A stretch of 64,000 nucleotides of DNA from Nansenia antarctica. Lineage: Eukaryota > Chordata > Actinopteri > Argentiniformes > Microstomatidae. Every line of letters begins with the position of its first letter. Within the stretch, counting starts at the first letter, position 1. The notes below the pieces were generated by a model. That model searched no databases and had not been told where the DNA came from. It saw nothing but the letters and a program-made list of their open reading frames with translations. Both the position numbers and the translations under genes were made by a program. This document shows positions 41,870-52,396 of this stretch, one piece after another. Where the stretch lies: positions 40,058,794 to 40,122,793 of the forward strand of contig OZ022347.1 of assembly GCA_963989245.1 (NCBI GenBank). Reading direction: 5' to 3'.

Positions 41870-42065
41870 ACAGTTATAAACTTAATAAATGACTCGTGTT
41901 GTCTTCAGTCTCAGCACTGTGTGCGTTTACTGATCCACCATCTTAGTTTCACGTCCCGCCGTTTCACATCCCGTTTCCTGGTCTCGCGGGAATAGCCAAG
42001 TATATCCAGCTGCAGACATCAAATCTATCACCCGGAAACTTGATGGACCATATTTGGTTGGAGTG
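41870..42065 (-). repeat. Inverted third copy of the duplication backbone without the RNase-H LINE
   Basis: The reverse complement of 42020-42062 matches 33-75 (aatatggtccatcaagtttccgg…ctgcagctgg). That of 41890-41945 matches about 1818-1868. In between only about 65 bp separate the two, against about 1.7 kb in copies A and B. Confidence 0.85.
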
Positions 42066-42695
42066 GTTGGAGCGCGTCATCATACCGCGCCTGCATATTT
42101 GCATAGACTACGTCATCGCCTTACTACGGTGGAAACGAAACCAAAATAACACATACATGATTTAAAAATAAAAATAAAATAATAAATAACAAATAACTAA
42201 TATGTAGAGTGCAGTCCTATCAATTGTTCGAAAAGGAGTAGGAAGAAGCCTGTCCTACCCCTGTTTATACTTAACAAGTATGCTTACATTATATAATCCA
42301 ATTAATTAATACATATATTTCAGTATCATCCGTTCTAATACTTTTTCATTAAAAATAATTTAAACCTTTTTTTAAATAGAGCAATAGAGCAATACTTCTG
42401 CTTTCCTTCATATTTTTGACATTAGGAACAAGTTACCGTAGTATTGTGATCACGATATCCGACCTTATGTACAATCCTCATAGCTTTTTTCTGTAGTGTA
42501 ATCAATGGGTTTAAAGTGCTTTTATATTCATTTCCCCATTATCTCCACACAGTAACTCAAATAGGGTAAGACAAGACAACAATATAGAGTATACAACATC
42601 CTCTGTTCCAGAATATGTTTTGCCCTGCACAATACTGCAATACTCCTTGATACTTTGGATCTAACGTATCTTATATGAGATTTCCAACAGAATTT
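42066..42695. other. No gene seen
   Basis: AT-rich sequence; nothing recognised. Confidence 0.5.
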
Positions 42696-43412
42696 ACTGG
42701 GCTTAAAGTGCAGACTCTCAGCTTTAGGTTAAGGGTATTCACATCCAAATTGAAGGAAGGGTTTATGAATTATAGCTATTATATATAATAACCAAAAGTA
42801 ATTAGACAATTGACTCAAAAGCTGTTTCATGGGCCAGTGTGGGCTATTTATTCCTTCATTATTTCTTTATCAATTAAGCAGGTAAAAGGTCTGAGTTGAT
42901 TCCAAGTGTGGCATTTGCATTTGGAGGCTGTTGCTGTATACGCACAACATGCAGTCAACAGAGCTCTCAATGCAACTGAAACAGGCCATCCTTAGGCTGT
43001 AAAAACAAAACAAAAATCCATCAGAGAGATAGTGGGAACATTAATACTGGCCAAATTAACTGTTTGGTACATTCTGAGAAAAAAAGAATGCACTGGTGAG
43101 CTCGGCACCACAAAAAGGTCTGGACGTCCATGGAAGACAAGAGTGGTGGATGATCACAGGATCCTTTACATGGTAAAGAAAAACCCCATCAAAACATCCA
43201 GCCAAGTGAAGAACAGTCTCCAGGAGGTAGGCATATCATTATCCATGTGTACCATAAAAGAAAGACTTCACACAAGCAAATACAGAGGGTTCACCACAAG
43301 GTGCAAGCCATTCATAAGCCTCAAGAATAGAAAGGCCAGATTAGACTTTGACAAAAAACATCTAAAAAAGCCAGCCCTGTTCTGGAACAGCATTCTTATA
43401 CCTAACTGTATA
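42696..43412 (+). mobile_element. Tc1 transposon, 5' half with transposase N-terminus
   Basis: The inverted-repeat-like start (42700-42800) is followed by the typical leader cattatttc…aagcaggtaaaaggtctg. The frame 43032-43415 encodes the paired-like DNA-binding region (TKRSGRPWKTRVVDD, VKNSLQEVGISLS, KYRGFTTRCKPFISLKNRKA) and stops before the DDE catalytic core. GRPWK corresponds to the GRPR-type AT-hook region. Truncated; no catalytic domain. Confidence 0.88.
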
Positions 43413-43618
43413 TAAATGTGTGGGACTTTATTTTTTTTTTACAGGTTTGAGGGGTCAGGCAAAGGACTTGGTGGAGTCAGGCAAGGGTCAGGCGATCATC
43501 GTTGTAATCCATGGAGCAGGGCAGGAACCGTGGTGCAAGGTGCTGGGCTGGAGGTGTCCATGGTGCTGAGTGCCCACTGATGAGCTAAATCCCCGCTGCA
43601 GGGGAGCAGACCGGTTAG

Positions 43619-43664
<46 letters not shown>

Positions 43665-43695
43665 ACCCCCTGGCAAACACACACACACACACACG
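43619..43695. repeat. (CA)n microsatellite, two blocks
   Basis: Two CA runs separated by a short unique spacer. ORFs here (Thr/His, Cys/Val runs) are artefacts. Confidence 0.95.
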
Positions 43696-43800
43696 ACACA
43701 GATGTCCGCAGGACCACAGCCACAAGTGAGCACACTGCCATTTCCAATCACATTATAAGTTGCGTAAGCATTATAGTGCAATACATCTGACTGTTGATGT

Positions 43801-43844
43801 GAGAGAGAGGGATGGAGGGAGAGAGAGAGAGAGAGAGGGATGGG

Positions 43845-43878
<34 letters not shown>

Positions 43879-43879
43879 A
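43801..43879. repeat. GA-rich microsatellite
   Basis: (GA)n with gatgg and gacaga interruptions. Confidence 0.95.
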
Positions 43880-43892
43880 TTTATGACCAAGG

Positions 43893-44166
43893 TATGAACC
43901 AGTGTATCTGTTCATACCAGTGGATCTGTTCATACCAGTGTATCTGTTCATACCAGTGGATCGTTCATACCAGTGTATCTGTTCATACCAGTGGATCGTT
44001 CATACCAGTGTATCTGTTCATACCAGTGGATCGTTCATACCAGTGGATCTGTTCATACCAGTGGATCGTTCATACCAGTGTATCTGTTCATACCAGTGGA
44101 TCGTTCATACCAGTGTATCTGTTCATACCAGTGTATCTGTTCATACCAGTGGATCTGTTCATATGA
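43893..44166. repeat. 18-bp minisatellite (tctgttcataccagtgga)
   Basis: About 15 tandem units alternate between an 18-bp form (tctgttcataccagtg[t/g]a) and a 16-bp form (tcgttcataccagtgg). ORFs in three frames across it are artefacts. Confidence 0.95.
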
Positions 44167-44795
44167 AATAAAAATATATAATAATAATATTTAATATAAT
44201 ATGTGTTAATAATAATATGTTATTATATATAATATTATTATTATATATTTTATTAACAACAAAAAATATATATTTTATTAACAACAAAAAAGCAAAGGGT
44301 GGCTACTTTGAGGAATCTAAAATATAAGACATATTTAGAGTTATTTCACACTTTTTTGTTAAGTACATCATTCCACATGTGTTCATTCATAGTTTTGATG
44401 CCTTCAGTGAGAATCTACAATGTAAATAGTCATGAAAATAAAGGAAACACATTGAATGAGAAGGTGTGTCCAAACTTTTGGCCTGTACTGTAAGTAAAAT
44501 GTTCATTTTTAATACTTAGTCGAGAATCCTTTCCATGGCTTTCTCATTGGAAACACAGTTTACAGCTGCAATGGCGTGGACTGTTGCCTGTGTCATGAAG
44601 TGATTAAAGCCACACGTTTACCAGTTATAGTAAAATGTAGACATCTAAGAAGGTTGTGCCATGTTGCAGGTGACAACTAAGCAAGACCTGATATGAGCAA
44701 ATGGCATTATAAGATCCTACTGGATATTGACCATGAGTTAAAGTGTGACATATGTTATAATATGAAATATGTAGTCTATAAATAAATAAAAAGTG
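44167..44795. other. AT-rich spacer with a Tc1/mariner-type end
   Basis: Contains gaatgagaaggtgtgtccaaacttttggcctgtactgta at about 44454-44492, a common Tc1/mariner terminus, without a detectable partner. The rest is AT-rich and non-coding, probably the 3' flank of the Ulp1-like gene. Confidence 0.6.
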
Positions 44796-44990
44796 TCAGT
44801 GAATTGTCACCTCTGGCAGAAGCACATCAATGACGAATGCCACCGGATCAGCCAATGTTGTCTGTGTTTTTTTTACCACTCCTGAGAGGAAGTTAACTAG
44901 TCTGTCCATTTGGTCATCATCGTCAAAGAAGATGACGCCTGTGGCCTTCTTTTTTGCCCAAAGAGACTTGACTTGTCCTGCCATGATTGC
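44796..44990 (-). CDS. Ulp1-like gene, last exon (unrecognised C-terminal region)
   Basis: Acceptor tttgcag precedes 44990. It reads AIMAGQVKSLWAKKKATGV, FFDDDDQMDRLVNFLSGVVK, DPVAFVIDVLLPE and a stop at 44796. No known domain is recognised. The lysine-rich stretch followed by FFDDDD is distinctive. It joins in phase 0 to the exon at 45128-45223. Confidence 0.65.
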   Translation of the reverse strand, partial: AIMAGQVKSLWAKKKATGVIFFDDDDQMDRLVNFLSGVVKKTQTTLADPVAFVIDVLLPEVTIH

Positions 44991-45127
44991 CTGCAAATAT
45001 ATAGTTTGTTGGGAGGATGCTCTATGTAAATGTACAATCACTACACAAATATAAAACATTTCACTTTCATTATTTATATTATGCTTAAATGTGTCACTTT
45101 ACTTAGACATTTCAGTTGCAAACTCAC

Positions 45128-45223
45128 TTCAAGATGTTGCAGTAAGCCTTTGTCCTGAGTGATGAAATCCACTAACAAGTCATTGGTCACTCTTCGTTGG
45201 TGTTGGGCTTGTTGAGCCCTTTC
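45128..45223 (-). CDS. Ulp1-like gene, exon (helical, charged)
   Basis: Follows …ttttag and precedes GTGAGT. 96 nt, phase 0 on both sides. It encodes ERAQQAQHQRRVTNDLLVDF then ITQDKGLLQHLE, a probable coiled coil or helix. No family recognised. Confidence 0.65.
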
Positions 45224-45326
45224 CTAAAATAATAATACAGTGCTTAACCATGTAACAATGAAAAGGTGCAGTTAAGTACTGAATGAGTCACTTTCTTTCC
45301 TTGATCATTTGTACTTCCTTACTTAC

Positions 45327-45401
45327 CTCAAGTGTCTTGATAGAAAGTGTGGTTTCACTATCCAGGCTTCTGACATCTTTGTCCATGGTAACATCACTTT
45401 C
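45327..45401 (-). CDS. Ulp1-like gene, exon (acidic)
   Basis: 75 nt between …atttag and GTAAGT, phase 0 on both sides. Encodes ESDVTMDKDVRSLDSETTL then SIKTLE. Confidence 0.62.
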
Positions 45402-45496
45402 CTAAATGGATACACACATAAGCATGACTATGTGTACAGCTGTGAATGGTGGATAGTACCGTATGTTTGTATGCAATAAACTTCATTCACACTAAC

Positions 45497-45565
45497 CAAT
45501 TCTTTAGGAGGAAAGCTGTAAGGCCTCTTGAAGTACGCGTGGTCCTCGTCAGTGTCCAGTGGCAT
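45497..45565 (-). CDS. Ulp1-like gene, exon, or first exon of a separate downstream gene
   Basis: 69 nt between …gtacag and GTTAGT, phase 0. Encodes MPLDTDEDHAYFKRPYSFPP then KEL. The frame is open upstream to another ATG (MVDSVQ…), so this could be the first exon of a distinct gene rather than the continuation of the protease. Confidence 0.55.
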
Positions 45566-45779
45566 CTGTACAGAGTCCACCATTATTGCCAGTATGTTTT
45601 ACATGAAAGGGTTAACTACTTCAAAAAGAGATCCAGGCTGGATTCAGAATGACACAAGTCCTCTTGATAATAAATGTACAAATACAATTATTATTTTTGT
45701 AGCACTGCAGCATACCCTTCCAGCCCAAGGTTTTCCACCAGGACAATACACCACCACCTTCTCAGGAGAGACATGTCAT

Positions 45780-48172
45780 CCCAAGGTCATTTCCATGGTT
45801 CTACCATTCCCTCCCTCCCATACCAAACCAAAACGCCAAATACACTTCAGAAATCTGAAACGCATAAACCCAGAAACCCTGACTTCAGACCTCAATCATC
45901 TCTCCTCTGCCACCCATTCATCAGCTACTGAATCGGTGGCATTCTACAATACATCCCTGAGCAGCCTCCTGGACACCCATGCCCCACTACAAACTCGAAC
46001 TGTTTCCTTTTCTCGTTCAGCTCCCTGGTTCACCAGCGAGCTTCGGAAAATGAAGGCGGCTGGGCGTGTCCTGGAGCGGCGGTTCATTGCCTCAGAACTT
46101 ACAGTCCATAAAATGGCCTACAGGGATCATCAAAAGGCCTACTCTAAGTCCCTCAGGGAGGCGCAGGCAAACTTCTACTCAAACATCATCAACAACAGTC
46201 CCGGCAACTCAAAGCAGCTTTTCTCAACAATAAATCACTTCCTGAAACCACGAATTCCCACAAACAAAACAACCACAACTGAACAATGTAACAACTTCCT
46301 TTCGTTCTTCAGAACAAAAGTTGACACTATTCGTTCCTCCCTCTCTGCCACACCTACTCCATCTGCCCCGACTGCCAGCCCACAGCCTGGGCCGCCCCAG
46401 CCTCTCCACTGCTTTTCCCCCACTACACAGCAAGAAGTCGAGAAAATTATCAGTCGCATGAAACCTTCCAGCTGCACCCTGGACCCCCTTCCCACAGCAC
46501 TCGTCAAACTGAACATCCAAGCCTTAAGCCCCTTGATCACCAAAACCATCAATCACTCCCTACTGACTGGCCATGTCCCATCAGCTCTGAAAACAGCCAT
46601 TATTACTCCCCTTCTTAAGAAACCGACCCTAGACCCGGATACCCTCGCAAACTACAGACCCATTTCTAACCTCCCGTTCCTCTCCAAGGTCCTGGAGAAA
46701 ATAGTCGCCACCCAACTCCAACATCACCTCAGCAGCAATAACATTGCAGAAAAATTCCAGTCTGGTTTCCGCTCCGCCCATAGCACTGAAACAGCACTGG
46801 TCAGGGTGACAAACGACATTCTCATGGCAGCCGATGCCGGCTCTCCTTCTCTCCTCATCCTCCTGGACCTCACAGCCGCCTTTGACACCGTCGACCACAC
46901 CATCCTCCTAGACCGCCTTCACTCCACTATCAGACTCTGCTACACTGTTCTGGACTGGTTCACATCCTATCTTTCCGAACGCACCGAGTGCATCTCCTTG
47001 GGAGGTGCAAAGTCCCGGACCCAGCCTGTCCCCTGTGGTGTCCCCCAAGGATCCGTACTCGGACCCACCCTCTTCACCCTGTACATGTTACCCCTCGGCC
47101 GTGTCATCAGCAAGCATGGTATCCCCTACCATTGCTATGCTGACGACACACAACTCTACATTAAACTGGACCCAACCCCTCAGTCAACCTCATCTGCACT
47201 CACCATCTGCCTGGAGGAGATAAAGGCGTGGATGAGAGTTAACTTCCTCCAATTAAATAGCTGCAAAACAGAAGCCATCCTCATCGGCACCCCTCACCAG
47301 GTTAAATCATCCCCCATAACAAGCATCACTTTCTCTGGACAGGTTATCCCTCTGTCATCCGTCGTCACCAACCTTGGTGTTCGAATGGACCCCCACCTCA
47401 ACTACGAGGCCCACATTAAACACATATCCAAAACGTCATTCTTCCACCTTAGAAATATAGCAAAACTCCGCCCCACCCTGTCTTTGCCCGATGCCGAGAA
47501 GTTAGTCCATGCCTTTGTCTCCTCCAGGCTCGACTACTGCAACGCACTTCTCATCGGGATCCCTAGCAAGAGCCTTCAGAAGCTCCAGTACATTCAGAAC
47601 AGCGCTGCTAGGATCCTGATGAGAGTGCGCAAATACGATCACATCACACCCATCCTCCACTCACTACACTGGCTTCCCATCTCCTCTCGGATCATTTACA
47701 AAATCTCACTGTTAACTCATCAATGCATTTACGGCAACGCACCCCCTTACCTCAAGGACCTGGTCAAATCCCACAGCCTCTCCACTCGCACTCTCCGCTC
47801 ATCAAATGCAAACCTCCTCAAACCCACCAAAACCCACCTCCGCTCCATGGGAGACCGGGCCTTCTGCTCCATCGCCCCCGAACTGTGGAACGCCCTCCCT
47901 GCCCACCTGAGAGCACCACAGTCGGTCGACTCTTTTAAGAGCGGACTTAAGACTCATCTTTTTAACAAAGCGTTCCAGTAGCCAGATTTGTATTTATTTT
48001 TATTTTTTTTCTTTAGTTTTATGCCACAGTGTCTTTTTAACCTTTCTGCTTTTGATGTTTTTAGTGATCTTTATTGTGTTGTGCTGTTTTTGTTTCTTTT
48101 ATTGACTGTAGCACTTTGAGATTCTTGGAATGTAAAGTGCTTTATAAATATAATCCATTATTATTATTATTA
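45780..48172 (+). mobile_element. 5'-truncated CR1/Rex1-like LINE with an open RT frame
   Basis: The open frame to 47981 encodes most of an ORF2 lacking the endonuclease: FPPSHTKPKRQIHFRNLK at the truncated start, RPISNLPFLSKVLEKIVA, QSGFRSAHSTETALV, LLDLTAAFDTVDH, CGVPQGSVLGPTLF, catalytic HCYADDTQLY (about 47130), then SRLDYCNALLIGIPS and LHSLHWLPISSR. The 3' end is gtaaagtgctttataaatataatcc with an (ATT)n tail. The 45528-45780 part of the frame is host intron, not LINE. It sits opposite the Ulp1-like gene, between its exons at 48258 and 45565. Without EN it cannot mobilise itself, though the RT frame is uninterrupted. Confidence 0.88.
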
Positions 48173-48257
48173 TCCTAAAGAAAGAGCAGTTACTCAATTT
48201 GCATTCAAAGTCTTATAGCATATTGATATAATGGGTTCTTGTTTTCTTAATACTTAC

Positions 48258-48302
48258 AATGCTGAAGTCAAAGGTAGCCTCCATGGCGAAATACCAGGCA
48301 TA
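48258..48302 (-). CDS. Ulp1-like protease, exon after the catalytic Cys
   Basis: 45 nt between …attacag and GTAAGT, phase 0. YAWYFAMEATFDFSI matches the helix that follows the catalytic Cys in C48 peptidases (…FMxMYAxYxxxxxxFDFS). Confidence 0.75.
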
Positions 48303-48610
48303 CTGTAATGAGAAAAGACAAAGACAAGATTACCATGTGACAGCTTATAACTCAGTGAGAAGGTAGTCACACACATCCAATGAAATGTACATGGCCGATA
48401 ACTCCATAGGAAAGTGATATGACAGGTCTGCACACATGAATGTTCCTTAATACCTTTTATTGCACACCTTTTTATTTGCAAATGCACAAACAGAATGTTG
48501 GTCAGGTCTAAGTGGTGGTCAGTCATTGTTACATACATTTACACATTTTTTGATGGTTTTAAGGAACAATCAAGTGTGCCATATCACCTGGTGGCATTAC
48601 CATAACTCAC

Positions 48611-48661
48611 CATTATCATGAAGACACCACAGTCATTGCCACTGGTCTGCCTCGGAAGCCC
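48611..48661 (-). CDS. Ulp1-like protease, catalytic-Cys exon
   Basis: 51 nt between …gtacag and GTGAGT, phase 0. Encodes GLPRQTSGNDCGVFMIM. Q…N-D-C-G-V-F is the signature of Ulp1/SENP (C48) SUMO proteases: the oxyanion-hole Gln and the nucleophilic Cys are both present. Confidence 0.85.
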
Positions 48662-48743
48662 CTGTACGAAGAAAAGTTACAGTTAGAGAATAGTAGGTAA
48701 TTATGACTATAGCTATAATATGATAGTAACATTCAAACAATAC

Positions 48744-48804
48744 CTCCAAATCCAGACCAGTCTTCTCTGTCCAGGATCCCGCAACAATTTTCTCAGCAAC
48801 ACCC
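48744..48804 (-). CDS. Ulp1-like protease, exon before the catalytic-Cys exon
   Basis: 61 nt between …gcccag and GTATTG. Encodes GVAEKIVAGSWTEKTGLDLE, entering with one base to complete a split codon and leaving in phase 0. Confidence 0.65.
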
Positions 48805-49065
48805 CTGGGCAACCAAGAATAAAACTAAGTCAAACAAAGAAGTACACACCTCCTACAGGAGAGAAAAAAGGAACAACATTCGTACCACTGCTGCTTCAGA
48901 ACCACTTCACACCATGCAAGTCGGTCGATCATGCTTATTTGCAAAAGTTCAATGAGGAGGATTTCTCTGTGTCTCTCTTTCGTTGTGTTGGAAATGTGTC
49001 ATCATAGGCAGGTCAGGAGCCCGCCAGGCAGGTCAGGGGAACGTGACTGCCAGAGCAAAATATCT

Positions 49066-49130
49066 TTGGGGCAACTTTAATAGTGTTCTGTAGGCTTCAG
49101 AGGTGAATCCCCTTGGAGTTTTTAAATACT
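49066..49130 (-). CDS. Ulp1-like protease, tentative Asp exon
   Basis: After …ttctag the sequence reads D-S-Q-Y-L-K-T-P-R-G-F-T-S-E-A-Y-R-T-L-L once the split codon is completed. The DS fits the position of the C48 catalytic Asp. Phases agree with both neighbours only if a weak donor (GTTGCC) is used, and with a 19-nt exon near 49169-49187 just upstream. Boundaries are approximate. Confidence 0.4.
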
Positions 49131-49384
49131 GCGAATCTAGAAAGAAAATTTATTTCTGGTGTGGCCTCATTACCTACAGGGAATAACGCATTCTGGACAA
49201 TAAGCAAAAAGGACACTTTGGGGGTAATACAATAGACACAAACTCACAAGCAAATGGCATATGAAGGTTAAAGCTGAGAAATGCTCAACTACATTGTATG
49301 TCTTTATAATCTACTACTGTGGATGTCATATGTTGCATATAAAGTTATGCTCTGTATATATATATATGGGTATAGTACACTTAC

Positions 49385-49492
49385 ACACAGGACAAAGTGG
49401 CCTGGAACCCACAGTGGAAGGATAAGGGCATCCTTCTGATCAGCATGTTCCTGTTCAAAACCATGTACTGCATTTATCATTTTTATCCAACA
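49385..49492 (-). CDS. Ulp1-like protease, catalytic-His exon
   Basis: 108 nt between …gttaag and GTAAGT, phase 0. Encodes CWIKMINAVHGFEQEHADQ, then KDALILPLWVPGHFVLC. PLWVPGHFVL matches the block carrying the catalytic His in Ulp1/SENP proteases. Confidence 0.75.
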
Positions 49493-49757
49493 CTTAACTG
49501 GGGTGTGCATGATTATGAATTACATGATAATTTGATGAAGTCCTTTCTCATACATGTAGTGTTTTTTTTGGCTTAGTGTTAGGAAACCATTTAATTTACC
49601 TTGATGAAATCAAGTAAAAAAAAAAAGAAGGTATTTAGGACCAACACAGCTAATGTGCTGATGTCCCATGAAGGGCATGCCAATTGTAATGCTGGATACA
49701 ATGTTGTCTACATAGCTGTTTATCTTATTCAAATACCGGCTCAATCATTTGACTTAC

Positions 49758-49841
49758 TGGGAAATGGCTCATGGGATCACAGTTGTAGGGCTGGACCCAC
49801 GTTGCGGTTACATGAAGGTCAGCAATGAAAACCTCCTTTCC
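49758..49841 (-). CDS. Ulp1-like gene, exon upstream of the His exon
   Basis: 84 nt between …tctacag and GTAAGT, phase 0. Encodes GKEVFIADLHVTATWVQP, then YNCDPMSHFP. It probably belongs to the N-terminal part of the protease fold. Earlier exons are not securely placed. A candidate reading RKRLNQADSPNGYYE ends at about 50039, but its splice phase does not fit without a missing exon, so the 5' end of the gene is open. Confidence 0.65.
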
Positions 49842-50335
49842 CTGTAGAATTCAAGTGCATCTAAAATTAGTCAATGCTAGAAAATGGTACGTAAAACATA
49901 TGGCTGAGTTCCAGCTATCTATTAAAATCACAACAAGGCATATAAGCCACAACATTACCTTTTCATCCAGGCACTTCAACAATCAACTATCCTTAGTATA
50001 AACATTTCTTGCATAAATGATTTGAAAAAAACATACCTTCATAGTAGCCATTTGGTGAATCAGCCTGATTCAAGCGTTTCCTGCCTGGTGATGTAGTTTA
50101 CAGATAGCGTTAGACAATGAATTCATGACAATTTCTTTTCAAAACATACCTTCACCACTAACATGGATAGTTGTAACATACAAATGAGTCGATGTCCTTT
50201 CAAAACCGTTCAAAACGTTGCAGAACACACATAACTTCGCGGGGTTCGTGTGAACTTTTCGTGTGAACTGTTTATAACGATTAATGGGTCATTAATTAAT
50301 TTAAAACTCTATTTTCTATTTACGAAGTCCAGGTC
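49842..50335. other. 5' flank or early introns of the Ulp1-like gene
   Basis: Contains donor-like cataccttc motifs on the minus strand (about 50034 and 50146), but no complete exon that can be defended. Confidence 0.4.
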
Positions 50336-50390
50336 ATATCCTGTTAACCCATGTCATATCCTGTTAACCCATGTTAACAGGATATGACAC

Positions 50391-52254
50391 GCGTGTGTCT
50401 ACATTCCACCTGATGCGGACGTCACCGCAGCAGTAGACACACTGGCAGAGCAATTGATGAGTATGGAACGTAGTTACCCGGACAGTTTTGTTGTTGTTTT
50501 GGGGGATTTTAACCAGGCTAATCTTAGCCGGGCGCTCCCCAAATACAGGCAGCAAGTCACGTGTCCCACCAGGGGGGTGAACACTCTGGACCATTGCTAC
50601 TGTACAGCTCGTCAAGCCTACCATTCTGTCCCCCGTGCTGCACTGGGCTACAGTGACCACATCCTCATACACCTGATCCCTCGCTACAGGCAGAGGTTAA
50701 AACTCTCTAAACCTGTTGTACGGCGATTCAGGGTGTGGTCCAGTGAGGCATGTGAGCGACTCTGCGCCTGGTTGGAGAGTGCAGGCTGTGACCAGGACTT
50801 GGTGGAGTGGGCGGGGCCAGAGGCTGGTAACAATCTGGATGTATACACAGACACTGTTACATCATTTATCAGCCTTGGCGAGGAGGTGTGTGTCCCCCTC
50901 CGCTCCAGGAAGTCCTTCAACAACGACAAGCCCTGGTTTTCATCCCAACTCAGGCGTCTGAGGTCAGAGAAGGAGGTGGCTAGGCGCAGTGGGGACGTGG
51001 ACCGGGTCAAGCAGGCCAAGTACAGGTTCGCCAAAGCGGCGAAGGAGGCGAAGCATCGCTTTTCGGAGAAGCTGCAGCAACAGCTCTCTGAGGGGGATTC
51101 CGCCACCGTCTGGAAAGGCCTAAAGACCATCACCAACTACAAACCCAGGTCCCCGCTGATGTCCGACAACCTCCCCCTCGCTAACGAGCTGAACGAGTTC
51201 TATTGTAGGTTTGAGAAAGAGAGGTTCCCGCCCACCCCCGCCCTCTCCCTCCACACCCCCCGGCTACAACCACCACCCCCGTCCCCCAGGGGGGCCAATG
51301 TCCCTCCTGCTACCCCCACCCTCCCCCCTCCCCCCCCCCTCCCTCCCCCCTCCTCACCCGCCCCGCCCACCCCCACCCCCCTTTCCCCACCCCCTCTCTC
51401 TGTCACAGTGCGAGAGGTAAACAGACTGTTTAAGAGGCAGAATCCCCGGAAGGCAGCTGGTCCGGATTCCGTCTCTCCCTCTGTCCTGAAGCACTGCGCC
51501 GACCAGCTGGCCCCGGTGTTTACCCACATCTTCAACGCCTCGCTGGAGCTGTGTCACGTCCCAGCGTGCTTCAAGGCATCAACCATCATCCCCGTCCCCA
51601 AGAAGGCCAAGGTCACAGGCCTCAACGACTACAGACCCGTCGCTCTGACCTCCGTCGTCATGAAGGTCCTGGAGCGCCTTGTCCTGGCCTACCTGAAGCT
51701 CATCACAGATCCTGTACTGGACCCCCTGCAGTTCGCGTACAGAGCCAATAGATCCACGGAGGACGCCGTGAACATGGCTCTGCACTACGTACTAGAACAC
51801 CTAGACACTGCAGGCAACTACGCCAGGATCCTGTTCGTGGACTTCAGCTCGGATTTCAACACGATCCTCCCACACATCCTGGAGCACCAGCTATCCCTGC
51901 TGCAGGTGCCGGTCTCCACCTGCAGGTGGATCACGGACTTCCTGACTGACAGGTCTCAGCGGGTGAAGCTGGGGAAGAGCATTTCCAGCTCCAGGTCCAC
52001 CAGCACGGGCTCCCCGCAGGGCTGCGTCCTGTCTCCAGCACTATTCTCCCTCTACACCAGGGGTGCTCATTACGTCGATCGCGATCGACCGGTCGATCGC
52101 GAAGGTAGTGTGGGTAGATCACACGGCATTGAAGAAAAAAATAAAAAAAATAAAAAAAATTTACATTTAAATATTTTTGGGGGAAAAGTAGCCGGGGACG
52201 CCTCCCGTCTGGACCACACAGGAGAGGGCATCACTCAGCCCCGCGCCGCCTCAC

Positions 52255-52290
<36 letters not shown>

Positions 52291-52363
52291 AGCACACACA
52301 CACACACACACACACACAGACAGACAGACACAAGCACACACACATGCACACACAGACAGACAG

Positions 52364-52396
<33 letters not shown>

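Noticed and set aside
43893..44166. CRISPR-like array
   Set aside because: Tandem units with no spacers.
49990..50335. First exons of the Ulp1-like gene
   Set aside because: Candidate pieces (RKRLNQADSPNGYYE at about 50039-50086 and LLKCLDEK at about 49960) cannot be joined in a consistent phase without a stop.
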